Assembly: GCF_017592335.1 (NCBI RefSeq)
Contig: NZ_JACNMP010000018.1
Location: forward strand, 1 to 63,847
Direction: 5' to 3'
Length of the DNA stretch: 63,847 nt
Source: Pseudaestuariivita rosea
Lineage (GTDB): Bacteria; Pseudomonadota; Alphaproteobacteria; Rhodobacterales; Rhodobacteraceae
Both the position numbers and the translations under genes were made by a program. The notes below the pieces were generated by a model that made no database searches, had not been told where the DNA came from, and saw only the letters and a list, made by a program, of their open reading frames with translations. How positions within the stretch are numbered: position 1 is the stretch's first letter; each line of letters starts with the position of its first letter. Of the stretch, positions 25,973 to 35,153 are shown one piece after another.

Positions 25973-26621
25973 CTGCGACCTCGCGAACAGATGCCATCCA
26001 GTCCTGCGCGCCCTGCAAAACGGCGTCATAAACAGCGCGCCCTACGGCTTCGCCGATCGCGGTGTGCAGCCCGGCGTATCGTTCGGCACCGGGTGGGGAT
26101 GCGATGGCGATGCAATCGGTGCCGGTGCCTGTCGCGGGTCCGGTTGCCAGCTGCAAACCAACATCATGAACAGCCAGGGTCCGGGCTTGCGCAGCGATCG
26201 TCAGTGCCTCGATCCGGGCAGCATCGGTCATGCCAACGTTTATCCCGACCGCGATATTTATCGTACCCCAGCTTTGGTGATCACGCTGCAGCCTATGTCC
26301 CACCCGTTCGGCATTTGAAAGGCCCACAGTCGCAACGCATTGAGCAGATATGTCATCGCAGGTGTGTTCGCGTACCACAAAGGCCGAAACATCGCGCGAG
26401 GTTAAAAAAACCACTGCATCAGTCCGACCGGAGCGCTGTAATTCGCCTGAAAGCCATTGATCGACATCCAGATCAACAGGCAGGTCGGCGTTGCGAACTT
26501 CGCGCCAGACTATACGGTCCGCTAACGCAAAGCCGGGTTTGTTCACGGCCCAGCTAAGGACGCGTTTCTCAGTGTCAAATCTGGCCTCAAGCCAGGGTCG
26601 CGTCAAGGTCGTGCGGATCAT
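25965..26621 (-). CDS. cbiZ: Adenosylcobinamide amidohydrolase CbiZ
   Basis: The product has 218 residues of CbiZ family: VGLSNAERVG, WGTINIAVGINVGMTDAARIEA and the closing block ATGTGTDCIAIASP are the typical conserved stretches. CbiZ removes the aminopropanol group of adenosylcobinamide (and of some cobamides such as pseudocobalamin), giving adenosylcobyric acid, which can re-enter cobalamin synthesis. Its place inside a transport operon indicates remodelling of imported corrinoids. Overlaps with neighbours are 4 and 8 bases. Confidence 0.88.
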   Translation of the reverse strand: MIRTTLTRPWLEARFDTEKRVLSWAVNKPGFALADRIVWREVRNADLPVDLDVDQWLSGELQRSGRTDAVVFLTSRDVSAFVVREHTCDDISAQCVATVGLSNAERVGHRLQRDHQSWGTINIAVGINVGMTDAARIEALTIAAQARTLAVHDVGLQLATGPATGTGTDCIAIASPPGAERYAGLHTAIGEAVGRAVYDAVLQGAQDWMASVREVADV

Positions 26622-27364
26622 GTCAGAACCTCAAGCGGCTGAAAGATCGGGCCGTGGTCCGTATCGGCATAATATCCGCTGATCCCGAAAACGTCGCGCA
26701 TATGATCCGGTGTTAGCACCTGGTCCGGTGGGCCATCTGCCACAACGCGCCCCATGTGCATCAGTAGCAATCGCGAACAATGCCGCGCCGCCAACCCAAG
26801 ATCATGGATCGAGGCGATAATGCCGCGTCCTTCGGTCGCGAGTTGGGAAAAAAGCTGCATGACCATGATCTGGTTGGCTGGGTCAAGGCCGGCTATTGCC
26901 TCATCCGCCAAAAGCAACGGTGTTTCCTGCGCCAATGCCCGTGCAATCAAAACGCGGGCCTGTTCGCCACCCGATAGCTTTGTCGCAATCCGGTCGGCGA
27001 AATCTGTCAGGTGCATCCGTGCCAATGCTTGATCAACTGCGGTATCTGTAGCCTTAGGGCGGCCGCTGTGCGGGATGCGCCCCAGCGAAACAAGTGTGCG
27101 GACATCAACAGGCCACGCAATTTCCCGGGACTGAGGCAACCAGCCAACATGACGTGCCCTATGCGCCGGGTCCATCTGTTGCAGTGAACTGTCGCCCTGG
27201 GTCGGCACAAGACCAAGCGCGCCGCGCATCAGCGTTGTTTTCCCGGCGCCATTCGGGCCGATCAGGCCGACAAACGCACCAGCGTCGACGGTTAGATTAA
27301 CATGATCCACAACGGGGCATTCACCACGCATGACCGTTAGGTTTTGAAGCGACAACAAAATCAT
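26618..27364 (-). CDS. btuD: Cobalamin ABC transporter ATP-binding protein
   Basis: The product has 248 residues with Walker A GPNGAGKTT (36-44), signature LSGGEQ (130-135), Walker B region LLLADE and switch His in SIHDLG. It is a FecE/BtuD-type ATPase paired with the BtuC-type permease encoded just upstream, whose stop overlaps its start by 4 bases. The substrate assignment follows from the cobalamin riboswitch and CbiZ in the operon. Confidence 0.9.
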   Translation of the reverse strand: MILLSLQNLTVMRGECPVVDHVNLTVDAGAFVGLIGPNGAGKTTLMRGALGLVPTQGDSSLQQMDPAHRARHVGWLPQSREIAWPVDVRTLVSLGRIPHSGRPKATDTAVDQALARMHLTDFADRIATKLSGGEQARVLIARALAQETPLLLADEAIAGLDPANQIMVMQLFSQLATEGRGIIASIHDLGLAARHCSRLLLMHMGRVVADGPPDQVLTPDHMRDVFGISGYYADTDHGPIFQPLEVLT

Positions 27365-28350
27365 AGTTGATCCCGCCGCGTATTATAGATCAGGTGTAAG
27401 AACAATGGTGCCCCCACGATGGCCATCAGAACGCCCAGCTTTAAATCTCGATCCGGAAGGATCAAGCGCACGGCGATGTCGGCGGCCAGAACCATAGCGG
27501 CCCCACCCAGGGCCGATGCCCAAAGCAATCGTGACGGGTGTGCGCCAACGAAGGGGCGCAAGATATGTGGCACGACAAGACCCACGAAACCAATGGCACC
27601 TGCGATGGCGGTTGCCGCGCCGACACAGGATGCAACGCCCACAATCAACAAAAAACGCAGCCGATTAAGTTTGACACCCATGGATGCTGCGGCGTCTTCG
27701 CCAAGGGTCAGCGCATCCAGGCTGCGGCCAAGTGTTAGCAAAATAACCCAGCCAGCAATCATAAAGGGCAGGGCCAAGGATACGTGGGTCATGGACCGGT
27801 CACTAAGCGATCCCATCATCCAGAACACGATTTCACTGACGGCAAAGGGGTTCGGTGACAAATTCAGTACCAGGGATGTCAGGGCGGCGGCCAGGGCGCT
27901 GATTGCGATACCTGCAAGTATCAGGGTTAACGCACCACCCCGCGGACCGGCCAAGGCCAGGATCAGCACAACCGCCAGGCAAGCGCCCAACAAAGCCGAA
28001 AGCGGCAACCCAAGTGCAAATTGTGCGGCGAAGCCTGTTTGCAATGCGATAACCGCCCCTAATGCGGCCGAGGATGAGATGCCGATCAGGCCGGGTTCAG
28101 CCAGCGGGTTGCGCAGATACCCCTGTAATGCCGCACCTGATAATCCCAGGGAAACACCCACCATAACCGCCAATAATGCCCGTGGCAGCCGGATTTCCTG
28201 CATGACAAGTGCCAACGGGGTTTCTTCATCTGAAAAAAGCGCGGTGATGCTGTCAAGGATCCCGATGGATGCAGGACCGATCAGCAAAGATGCCATAAAC
28301 AATATCAGTGTCAGGGTTGCCAAGATCGGAAAAACGATATGATCTCTCAT
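27361..28350 (-). CDS. btuC: Cobalamin ABC transporter permease
   Basis: The product has 329 residues of FecCD/BtuC type with about ten spans. Signature stretches are GAALQGYLRNPLAEPGLIGISSSA, then GAIGFVGLVVPHILRPFVGAHPSR, the coupling region. It forms the inner-membrane channel for corrinoids with BtuD and BtuF. It overlaps both neighbours by 4 bases (ATGA). Confidence 0.9.
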   Translation of the reverse strand: MRDHIVFPILATLTLILFMASLLIGPASIGILDSITALFSDEETPLALVMQEIRLPRALLAVMVGVSLGLSGAALQGYLRNPLAEPGLIGISSSAALGAVIALQTGFAAQFALGLPLSALLGACLAVVLILALAGPRGGALTLILAGIAISALAAALTSLVLNLSPNPFAVSEIVFWMMGSLSDRSMTHVSLALPFMIAGWVILLTLGRSLDALTLGEDAAASMGVKLNRLRFLLIVGVASCVGAATAIAGAIGFVGLVVPHILRPFVGAHPSRLLWASALGGAAMVLAADIAVRLILPDRDLKLGVLMAIVGAPLFLHLIYNTRRDQL

Positions 28351-29171
28351 TCCGTCACCCGTTCACGTAACTTTGCCATCTGATGGATCGCGTTCAGTAC
28401 GAACGGCGTGCCGCAAATCCAATCCCGGTCCGTCAGCGATCCGCGGTTCAGCCGGTCAAGAACAGGGTGATCCAGTATCTCCTCGCTTCTTGAAGCCGCG
28501 GGGTATTTTTCACCGCTGATAACGATGTCGGGGGCCAGCATTAAAAGCTGTTCTAACGGCAGCGTGCCACCGCTGCGCAGACCGGCCTCAGGTGCGATAT
28601 TCTGAAAACCGGCATAGGCAAGGATTTCGCCCGCTAGCGTCTTATCGCCCGAAGTGTAGCCATTGGCGTAGTATAAAGCGGCCCGCGGTGACTGCCTCAC
28701 CTCGGCCTGCAACCTTGTCAGACGGGTCTCAAAAGCAAGAATCTGTTGATCCGCGACATCGGTCCGATCCAGCGCGTGCCCCATCTGCCGCATTCTGGCT
28801 GTGACGTCATTGATGGAATAGGCTGGCTCAAATCGTTCAACGCGGACCCCAAGCCGATCAAGCATAGACAGCGTCGCGGGCGGGCTGAAGGTGCCCGCCA
28901 GAACCAGATCCGGGTTTAGCATATAGATCTCTTCGGCCAAGGCGCTATTTGTTGGAAACGCCATCGCCTGATCCGCCATGGCCGAGCTGATCGGATCATG
29001 CGCCAACCGCGACACCGATATCAGCTGGTCATCGTCGGCTAGCAACAGCGCAAGCTGATCCGTGCACAGATTGATCGACACCACACGCGTCGGCCCATCG
29101 TCTGCGGCGGCGCTGTTTGCCAGCCCCGCCAACAGCACGAATGCCTTAGAAAGACGTCCGAAGCCCAACAT
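28347..29171 (-). CDS. btuF: Periplasmic cobalamin-binding protein
   Basis: Starting at 29171 (MLGFGRLSKAFVLLAGLANS) gives a good signal peptide ending near AAADDG; an ATG 30 bases upstream is possible. The 274-residue product is a class III binding protein: TRVVSINLCTDQLALLLADD, LNPDLVLAGTFSPPATLSML and a C-terminal RDWICGTPFVLNA. It hands corrinoid from BtuB to BtuCD. The gene overlaps the end of btuB by 26 bases. Confidence 0.87.
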   Translation of the reverse strand: MLGFGRLSKAFVLLAGLANSAAADDGPTRVVSINLCTDQLALLLADDDQLISVSRLAHDPISSAMADQAMAFPTNSALAEEIYMLNPDLVLAGTFSPPATLSMLDRLGVRVERFEPAYSINDVTARMRQMGHALDRTDVADQQILAFETRLTRLQAEVRQSPRAALYYANGYTSGDKTLAGEILAYAGFQNIAPEAGLRSGGTLPLEQLLMLAPDIVISGEKYPAASRSEEILDHPVLDRLNRGSLTDRDWICGTPFVLNAIHQMAKLRERVTE

Positions 29172-30939
29172 AAAACGCCCGATCAGACTGGCCGTAGCCA
29201 CGGATTGTCTGATATTCCTGATCCGCTATGTTCTCAACGCGTAGATAAACCTGAGCGTTGTCATTAAAGTCATATCCTATTTGACCGTTAACAACTGTAT
29301 AGTCGCGTAAATCCACACCGTCTTCCAGGTTTGCAACGTGTTGGGCCGAGATCTGTCCGGTCCACCGATCAGCGAAGCTGGCATTCAGGCCAATAACTAG
29401 ATCGTTTTCTGGCACTCTGATCTGCCTTTCGTCCGACGGATTACGCGCATCGGTAAAAGTGTAGGCCCCGAAAATCTGCAGGTTATCGTTGAGCGCGTGT
29501 TCAGCAGATAGCTCCAGACCTCTTGTACGGCTTGTGCCATCAACTTGGACATAACCATTATCAAACTGAATCAATTCATCGATCTCAGTATAGAACAATG
29601 TTCCTTTGACAAAACTGCCTGCCCCAAACCGTCTTTCCAGTCCGACTTCAAAGGTTCGGCTTTCTTCCGGGTCAAGGTCATCGTTGGCACCGAAAGGTCC
29701 GTAGAGCTCTTGCGGTGAAGGGGCGCGAAACCCGTTTGCAGCAATTGCGCGTAATGTCATATCGTCATTGATCTGATAGGCAACTGCGGCTCTTGCGGAT
29801 AAAAAGCCACCAAAGTTTGAGTGTTCATCGTGTCGCAACGAAAAGGCCAGATCAAGATCGGCGCTTGGTGCGTAGGTGACTTCAGAAAACAGCCCCCCGA
29901 TTTCCTGATCCCGAACGTCTTCGCCACCTTCGCGGGTCCAATCGCCACCGAAGCTAAGGCCAAGGTTGCTGCTGATGTCGGTATAGCCCTTGTAAGACAC
30001 TGAGCTCCGCTGTCCGACGGGGTCAAAATCGGGAAAATCTCCTTTGATCAGCCGATCATTTTCGAAGTATGACAATGACACCGTATGATCTATCTCACGT
30101 CCTTGGATTTCAGCGAAAGTTCTGATCCCGCTTTGTTCAGAAGATGAGATTTCGTTGAACGGATGTGCGCCGTCTTGTGGACCCGACGCATCAAATTCAG
30201 TTTCACTTTTCAGGTAGAACCCTGACAGCCCTATTCGGACAGTATCCGTCAAATTATGTGCGGCAGAAAAAGAAATCTGACTGGCAGAATGACCATCTTC
30301 TTCGTCGTTACCATCATTTTCATCTGCGGCAGAAAAGCCATCCGTGGTAACCCGCGAATAGGTAAACGCCAGTTCGCCGCGTTCGGTCAACGTCGAGATA
30401 TTCAAACTACCGCGGTAGGTTTCGTAACTGCCTGCTTCCAGATCCAGACTGACAACTGTGCCTTCCTCTGTCGCGCGATTCGTCGTGATGCTGATGACCC
30501 CGCCAATGGCATCCGATCCATAAAGGGCGGATTGGGAACCCTTCAGCACCTCAATCCGACTGATATCAGACGTCATCAGGCTGCCAAAATTGAATTGTAT
30601 TTGTTGCTGCGATGGATCTGTCACATCAATGCCATCAATCAAAACGGGAATGTATCGATCAGAAAGCCCCCGGATACGCAGGCTGGTCTGGGTACCTGGG
30701 CCGCCATTCGTACCGACGCTTATGCCGGGAAGTGTATTCAAGTAATCTGCAACGCGCATATCGCCGCGCTGCTCAAGCTCCTCTTGTGTGACAACTTCAA
30801 CTGTTGCACCTGTGCGGCTGGCTTCGGTTTCGGATTGGTTGGCTGAAAGAATGATTTCTTCCAATTCTGTCACATCTTGCGCGTTTGCCAAACTGATACA
30901 AACGGATGCCGCACTGATCGCGGCCAAGGGGTATCGCAT
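29146..30939 (-). CDS. btuB: TonB-dependent cobalamin receptor BtuB
   Basis: The ATG at 30939 (MRYPLAAISAASVCISLANAQ) gives a signal peptide and is preceded by GGGAGAGAC; a longer frame would run into the riboswitch leader. The 597-residue product has a TonB-box region DVTELEEIILSA, plug motifs (YLNTLPGISVGTNGGPGTQ, IEVLKGSQSALYGSDAIGG) and a barrel ending AFYVGLRTSF. The size and plug match BtuB rather than the larger siderophore receptors. Control by a cobalamin riboswitch supports the substrate. Confidence 0.92.
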   Translation of the reverse strand: MRYPLAAISAASVCISLANAQDVTELEEIILSANQSETEASRTGATVEVVTQEELEQRGDMRVADYLNTLPGISVGTNGGPGTQTSLRIRGLSDRYIPVLIDGIDVTDPSQQQIQFNFGSLMTSDISRIEVLKGSQSALYGSDAIGGVISITTNRATEEGTVVSLDLEAGSYETYRGSLNISTLTERGELAFTYSRVTTDGFSAADENDGNDEEDGHSASQISFSAAHNLTDTVRIGLSGFYLKSETEFDASGPQDGAHPFNEISSSEQSGIRTFAEIQGREIDHTVSLSYFENDRLIKGDFPDFDPVGQRSSVSYKGYTDISSNLGLSFGGDWTREGGEDVRDQEIGGLFSEVTYAPSADLDLAFSLRHDEHSNFGGFLSARAAVAYQINDDMTLRAIAANGFRAPSPQELYGPFGANDDLDPEESRTFEVGLERRFGAGSFVKGTLFYTEIDELIQFDNGYVQVDGTSRTRGLELSAEHALNDNLQIFGAYTFTDARNPSDERQIRVPENDLVIGLNASFADRWTGQISAQHVANLEDGVDLRDYTVVNGQIGYDFNDNAQVYLRVENIADQEYQTIRGYGQSDRAFYVGLRTSF

Positions 30940-31065
30940 TCCTGTCTCTCCCACAAATATTACGATGTCATTGGAAAGACGGATGCCTTCCGCAGACGGT
31001 GAAAATGCCACCACTACGGAAAAAACCGTTGCCCGCCACGCGCCCCGCGGGGGAACAGGGTGATC

Positions 31066-31242
31066 ACTTCGGCAGGTCTCCTGACTTGCGGGTCATCGCT
31101 TAGCTGAGCCTTCCCGGCCATATGGGCCAGTGGCTTTCTGTCAGCCTCACTCTCCGCCTACAGTTGCGGGGGCAGTCACGGAATTGCCCGGGGGCGCACC
31201 GTGTTCCCTTTTCACCAGATGCTGTTGCATCCAGACCGAAGT
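31066..31242 (-). promoter_or_regulatory. Cobalamin riboswitch (AdoCbl) ahead of btuB
   Basis: On the minus strand the leader shows the B12-box AGTCAGGAGACCTGCC (31071-31086), the upstream block GGTGCGCCCCCGGGCAA, GTGACTGCCCCCGCAACTGT, GCCACTG and GGGAAGG, in the usual order. A 7-bp P1 stem pairs ACTTCGG at 31236-31242 with CCGAAGT at 31066-31072. Between it and btuB lie a GC-rich stem region and a run of six U at 31020-31025, a possible terminator of the expression platform. Bound adenosylcobalamin should switch off the whole uptake operon. Confidence 0.95.
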
Positions 31243-31305
31243 AGATTTTTCTTACTTGCAGAATTGCGGGGCGGCAAGGACATCTTGCCTATGCATCGTT
31301 TTGAC

Positions 31306-31695
31306 CTAACGGAGTGCGTGCGATCGCACCGTGTCGCGGAATACCTCGACGTCAATTGGTTTGGCCAGAAAACCGTCAAAGCCGGAATTCCTGCAATGGG
31401 ACTGACTGTGCCAGACCGTATCAGCCGTCACTGCAAAAACGGGCATTGATTTGGGGGGGTCGTCGGGCCGTTGCCGAATTTCGCGCACAACGGTATCGCC
31501 AGACATACCGGGCATATGGATGTCCATCATGATGATGTCGTAGCGATCGGGCTGCTTTTGCAGATGTGCCAGACAGGTTTCGCCGTTATCGGCAATGTCA
31601 AACTGATACCCCAGTTCTTCGCATAGCTCACGCATCATGAACTGGCTTAGGGGATCATCTTCGACAATCAAAACCTTAGGTGCACTCTGGGTCAC
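31306..31695 (-). CDS. Single-domain response regulator
   Basis: The product has 129 residues, a CheY-like receiver only. Acidic pocket D13-D14, phosphoacceptor D58 (IIMMDIHMPGMSG), T90 (VFAVTAD) and K112 (LAKPID) are all present. There is no output domain, so it must act by protein contact or phosphotransfer. The start overlaps the stop of the histidine kinase gene by 4 bases, making it the likely partner. It resembles the receiver module that is fused to TorS-type hybrid kinases, here split off. Confidence 0.9.
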   Translation of the reverse strand: MTQSAPKVLIVEDDPLSQFMMRELCEELGYQFDIADNGETCLAHLQKQPDRYDIIMMDIHMPGMSGDTVVREIRQRPDDPPKSMPVFAVTADTVWHSQSHCRNSGFDGFLAKPIDVEVFRDTVRSHALR

Positions 31696-33674
31696 GCGCT
31701 GATCGCTTTCTCACGGGGTACAGATGTCGAATAAATCACGAATTTCGCACCTTCACCAGTTTTTTCTTCAATTTCGAGTTGCATGTCCATTAGGTGACAT
31801 AGATCGCGAGATATTGTTAAACCAAGACCTGATCCACCATACTTGCGCGTTACAGTTGTATCTTCCTGCTGGAACCGCTGGAACACCAGATCGAACTTGT
31901 CTTTCGAAATACCTGTGCCAGTGTCATTTATGAAAAGCTTCAGTTTCGGACCATGCGGCAGATGCACGACAGAGGCGCCAATTGTTATCGTGCCGACGTC
32001 TGTGAATTTGATAGCATTGTCCATCAGGTTGTTGAACACCTGGTCCAAACGGTATTCATCGGCCAAAACGAATTCAGGTACATCATCATTGATCTCGACA
32101 ATGATTTTGATCGGTTTTTCTTCGGCGGCGACGCGTGCTTCAAGCCGGGTCCGCCAGGACGCCATCATCGGTCTGATTGCCAGATGCATTATATCGCATT
32201 CGATTGAGCCCGCTTCCAGACGCGTCATGTCGATAATGTCGGTCAACTGTTGCGATAATCTGCGACTTGCGCGAATACCGACTTGGGCGCGTTCTGCGTT
32301 TTTCTGTGCGTCTCCTCCAATCGCGATCAACTGGAACAGTCCCATGATCGTGTTCAGTGGCGTACGCACCTCGTGACTCATCATGGCGAGGAAATCAGAT
32401 TTGACACGTTCGGACTGCTCGGCCTCGGTCTTGGCTTCGACCAGCTTCTGTTCCATCAATCGATGCTGCAGTGTCATCCGCCTGAGTTTTTCAATAGATG
32501 TTCCCAATTTGCCAATTTCATCCGAACCCGGGATTGATGGTTGTGGATTAAGGTTATCGTTCGAGATTTGTTCGACGTTCTTGCTTAGGTCAATCAGTCT
32601 GCGATTGATCTGCCGTTCCACGACCACAAAGATGAAAAGAATGGAAACCAAAGCGGCAATGGTGGCCGCCGAGATCATGATGAATATTGAAATATTGGAC
32701 AGTCGCAGCAACCGTTGATCCAATGCTGCGACACGTTCGCCCTGAAATTCGTTGATCTGCGTCGTCTGCGTTTTAAGAAGCCCGATCAGATCAAGCGTCT
32801 GCGACAGCAATGCATCTTTGTTTTCTTCGCTTTCTAGCAGTCTTAAGCGGGCCTGAAATGGGTCTAACTCTTGAAGCGTGTCGTAAAATTGGATGCTCGC
32901 GTCCGAAAGCTGTTGGCCATATTGGGTATCATCCAGCCTTGAAATGGCTGTGAACATTTCCTGCAAATTGAAACTGATTTCTGCTTGAATGCGCGATATA
33001 TCGGTTGGCAAAGATGTCACCTGAAGCCGATCCAGGCCGTCTTCCATGTTTTCGATCGCACCCGCGATTACATTTTGACGCCGCATCTCGGATAGGATGT
33101 CCATTGTTTCGTTGCTCATCGGGTGCGTAATGCCAAGCCCAAGTTCGGTTTGCCGGGCTTTGGACTGATTGCTGAGGTCCCGTATGGGAAGCCGGGCCAG
33201 TTCAAGCGATTGCCGGAACTCGGTGCGTAGATTGAACGTTTGCCGAGATACAGCTTCGGTCTGTTGCAGTATCAGGCGCAGCTGGCTTAGTGTATTGAAA
33301 ACATTTTGAAAAAGTTCTTTGGCATCTGCCGAATCCAGATTCAGGACCGATGCTTCGATGTCATCTTCGCGGTTTTCTATTTGGCCGCTAATGCGATCCA
33401 GTGTTTCCAGGTTGTCGGCCTGGATCAGCTGATTGGCTAATTCGGCAATCTCGAATGCATCCTGACTGATCCGATCCGAGACCAGCAGAATAGGCAGCGC
33501 CGAGGTCGAGATCTCAGTATGGCCATTTTCAATTTTGTTGATGACGATCAATGACAAAAGCGCGCTGCATAAACTTAGCCCCGCGATTGCGATAAATCCC
33601 ATCCTGAGTTTTTGAACAACTTTCAACGGTTGCGTTCCATGACATCGACTCTCGTCTTGGTGGTAATAATTCAT
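31692..33674 (-). CDS. Sensor histidine kinase with long periplasmic domain (TorS-like layout)
   Basis: The start is uncertain: ATG at 33674 gives 660 residues, a TTG lies two codons upstream. Spans are at about 25-47 and 329-352, enclosing about 280 helical periplasmic residues. A HAMP linker follows (VVVERQINRRLIDLSKNVEQ), then HisKA with His434 in MMSHEVRTPLN and a full HATPase_c (DEYRLDQVFNNLMDNAIKF, NDTGTGISKDK, GGSGLGLTISRDL). It lacks the receiver and HPt of TorS. Divergent to it is an orphan periplasmic binding protein, a probable ligand-sensing partner. Confidence 0.9.
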   Translation of the reverse strand: MNYYHQDESRCHGTQPLKVVQKLRMGFIAIAGLSLCSALLSLIVINKIENGHTEISTSALPILLVSDRISQDAFEIAELANQLIQADNLETLDRISGQIENREDDIEASVLNLDSADAKELFQNVFNTLSQLRLILQQTEAVSRQTFNLRTEFRQSLELARLPIRDLSNQSKARQTELGLGITHPMSNETMDILSEMRRQNVIAGAIENMEDGLDRLQVTSLPTDISRIQAEISFNLQEMFTAISRLDDTQYGQQLSDASIQFYDTLQELDPFQARLRLLESEENKDALLSQTLDLIGLLKTQTTQINEFQGERVAALDQRLLRLSNISIFIMISAATIAALVSILFIFVVVERQINRRLIDLSKNVEQISNDNLNPQPSIPGSDEIGKLGTSIEKLRRMTLQHRLMEQKLVEAKTEAEQSERVKSDFLAMMSHEVRTPLNTIMGLFQLIAIGGDAQKNAERAQVGIRASRRLSQQLTDIIDMTRLEAGSIECDIMHLAIRPMMASWRTRLEARVAAEEKPIKIIVEINDDVPEFVLADEYRLDQVFNNLMDNAIKFTDVGTITIGASVVHLPHGPKLKLFINDTGTGISKDKFDLVFQRFQQEDTTVTRKYGGSGLGLTISRDLCHLMDMQLEIEEKTGEGAKFVIYSTSVPREKAISA

Positions 33675-33741
33675 TAACAAACAACTATTAATACGTCATT
33701 AAGATGTCCGACGCCGCAAAAACCGTAAAAGATTCCTTCCG

Positions 33742-35151
33742 ATGCCTTTGAACCGCCGCAGCTTTGTCACCCTGGGCGCTGTGTTTGCCGCAACAGCTGC
33801 AATGCGTCCAGCATGGGCTATGAGTTCGAAACAGATCCTTGACCGCATATTGGCTATCAAAAAGCCGCAGGATAATCAGATCAAAATCCTTATACCTAAT
33901 GGAAGTCAGGCGAATATTGATCCGGTTGCAAAGGCGTTCGAAACGCAAACCGGTATTGCAATCACACTTGTTGTTGCGTCAGTCGATGACATCAATAACC
34001 GTATGGTGGTCGAACACCTGGCCAATCGTACAAATTATGATTTGGCGTTGCCCGCAACCTTTGGTCTGCCCGACTTGGTGTCCAAGGGGATCATTCGGTC
34101 GTTCAGCCCATTTCAGCAGGGTGTTTCTGAACCTACCAGTTTATACGATCTTGGGGATACATTTGAGGGCGAAAGATACGGCTATCAGACCGATGGCGAT
34201 GCATATCTGATGTTTTACCGCAAGGATTGGCTATCCGATCCCGATATACAAAATCGTTATGCGGATCGATTTGGTGTACCACTTGCAGTTCCGGCTACCT
34301 GGGCCGAACTGGACCGGCAGATGTCGTTTTTCCATGCCCCTGACGAAAACCGATACGGCGGGGCGTTGTTTCGCACGCCTGGTTATCTGGCCTGGGAATA
34401 TTGGGCGCGATTGCATGCCAAGGGCGTCTGGCCCTTTGCCGATGACATGACACCTGTCATTGACACGGCAACTGGTGTGCAAGCGCTAGATGAAATGAAA
34501 CGTGCGTCAGAACATCTTTACCCATACGCACAGTCCGCGGGTCTTTTTGACAACTGGCGCCTGTTTTCCGAAGGTGACGTATATTGCAACATTGGTTGGG
34601 GTGGGTCGCAAAAGTATTTCAACCGCGCGCTTTCACCCGTGAAGGGCAAACTGACCTATGCACAACTGCCTGGCGGAGTAGTTGATCAGGTGCCTTATTT
34701 CAATTGGGGCTGGTCCTATGTCGTCCCGTCCGTATCGCGTGTTCCAGAACTGGCCTATCTTTACGCCTGCTATGCCACTTTGCCTGAACAGTCGACATTG
34801 GCCGTTCGGCAACGCGATGGGTATTTCGATCCTTTCACCGAAGAACACTACCAGGATGCGGTTATTCGTCAGACCTACAGCCCAGATTTTCTGGATGTCC
34901 ATCGAAAAGCATTGCAGGGTGCCATGCCTGACCTTTATCTGCCCGGGCGCGGCGAATATATGTCCAGTCTGACACGTTGGTTGAGCAGTGCTCTGAATAA
35001 CGAAGTTCCATCTGCAACGGCGTTGTCACGTGCAGCTGGCGAATGGCAATTGATCACCCGCGACATCGGGACGGATCAACAGATCAAACGCTGGCAACGG
35101 CTTAAATCATTGTATCCTGAAGCGATTGCAATTAAACTGACAAACGGCTGA
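33742..35151 (+). CDS. Orphan extracellular solute-binding protein, Tat-exported
   Basis: The product has 469 residues. MPLNRRSFVTLGAVFAATAAM is a twin-arginine signal peptide. The mature part is a family 1 type binding protein (NQIKILIPNGSQANIDPVAKAFE; YGYQTDGDAYLMFYRKDWL; WAELDRQMSFF). No permease or ATPase genes are near. It is divergent, with a 67-base gap, from the kinase with a large periplasmic domain. I infer that it binds a small solute and presents it to the kinase, rather than feeding a transporter. Confidence 0.82.
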   Translation: MPLNRRSFVTLGAVFAATAAMRPAWAMSSKQILDRILAIKKPQDNQIKILIPNGSQANIDPVAKAFETQTGIAITLVVASVDDINNRMVVEHLANRTNYDLALPATFGLPDLVSKGIIRSFSPFQQGVSEPTSLYDLGDTFEGERYGYQTDGDAYLMFYRKDWLSDPDIQNRYADRFGVPLAVPATWAELDRQMSFFHAPDENRYGGALFRTPGYLAWEYWARLHAKGVWPFADDMTPVIDTATGVQALDEMKRASEHLYPYAQSAGLFDNWRLFSEGDVYCNIGWGGSQKYFNRALSPVKGKLTYAQLPGGVVDQVPYFNWGWSYVVPSVSRVPELAYLYACYATLPEQSTLAVRQRDGYFDPFTEEHYQDAVIRQTYSPDFLDVHRKALQGAMPDLYLPGRGEYMSSLTRWLSSALNNEVPSATALSRAAGEWQLITRDIGTDQQIKRWQRLKSLYPEAIAIKLTNG

Positions 35152-35153
35152 AG

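Noticed and set aside
27419-28342. Plus-strand open frame of 307 codons opposite btuC
   Set aside because: Antisense shadow of a clear FecCD permease; Arg/Pro/Ala-rich and without hydrophobic or domain structure.
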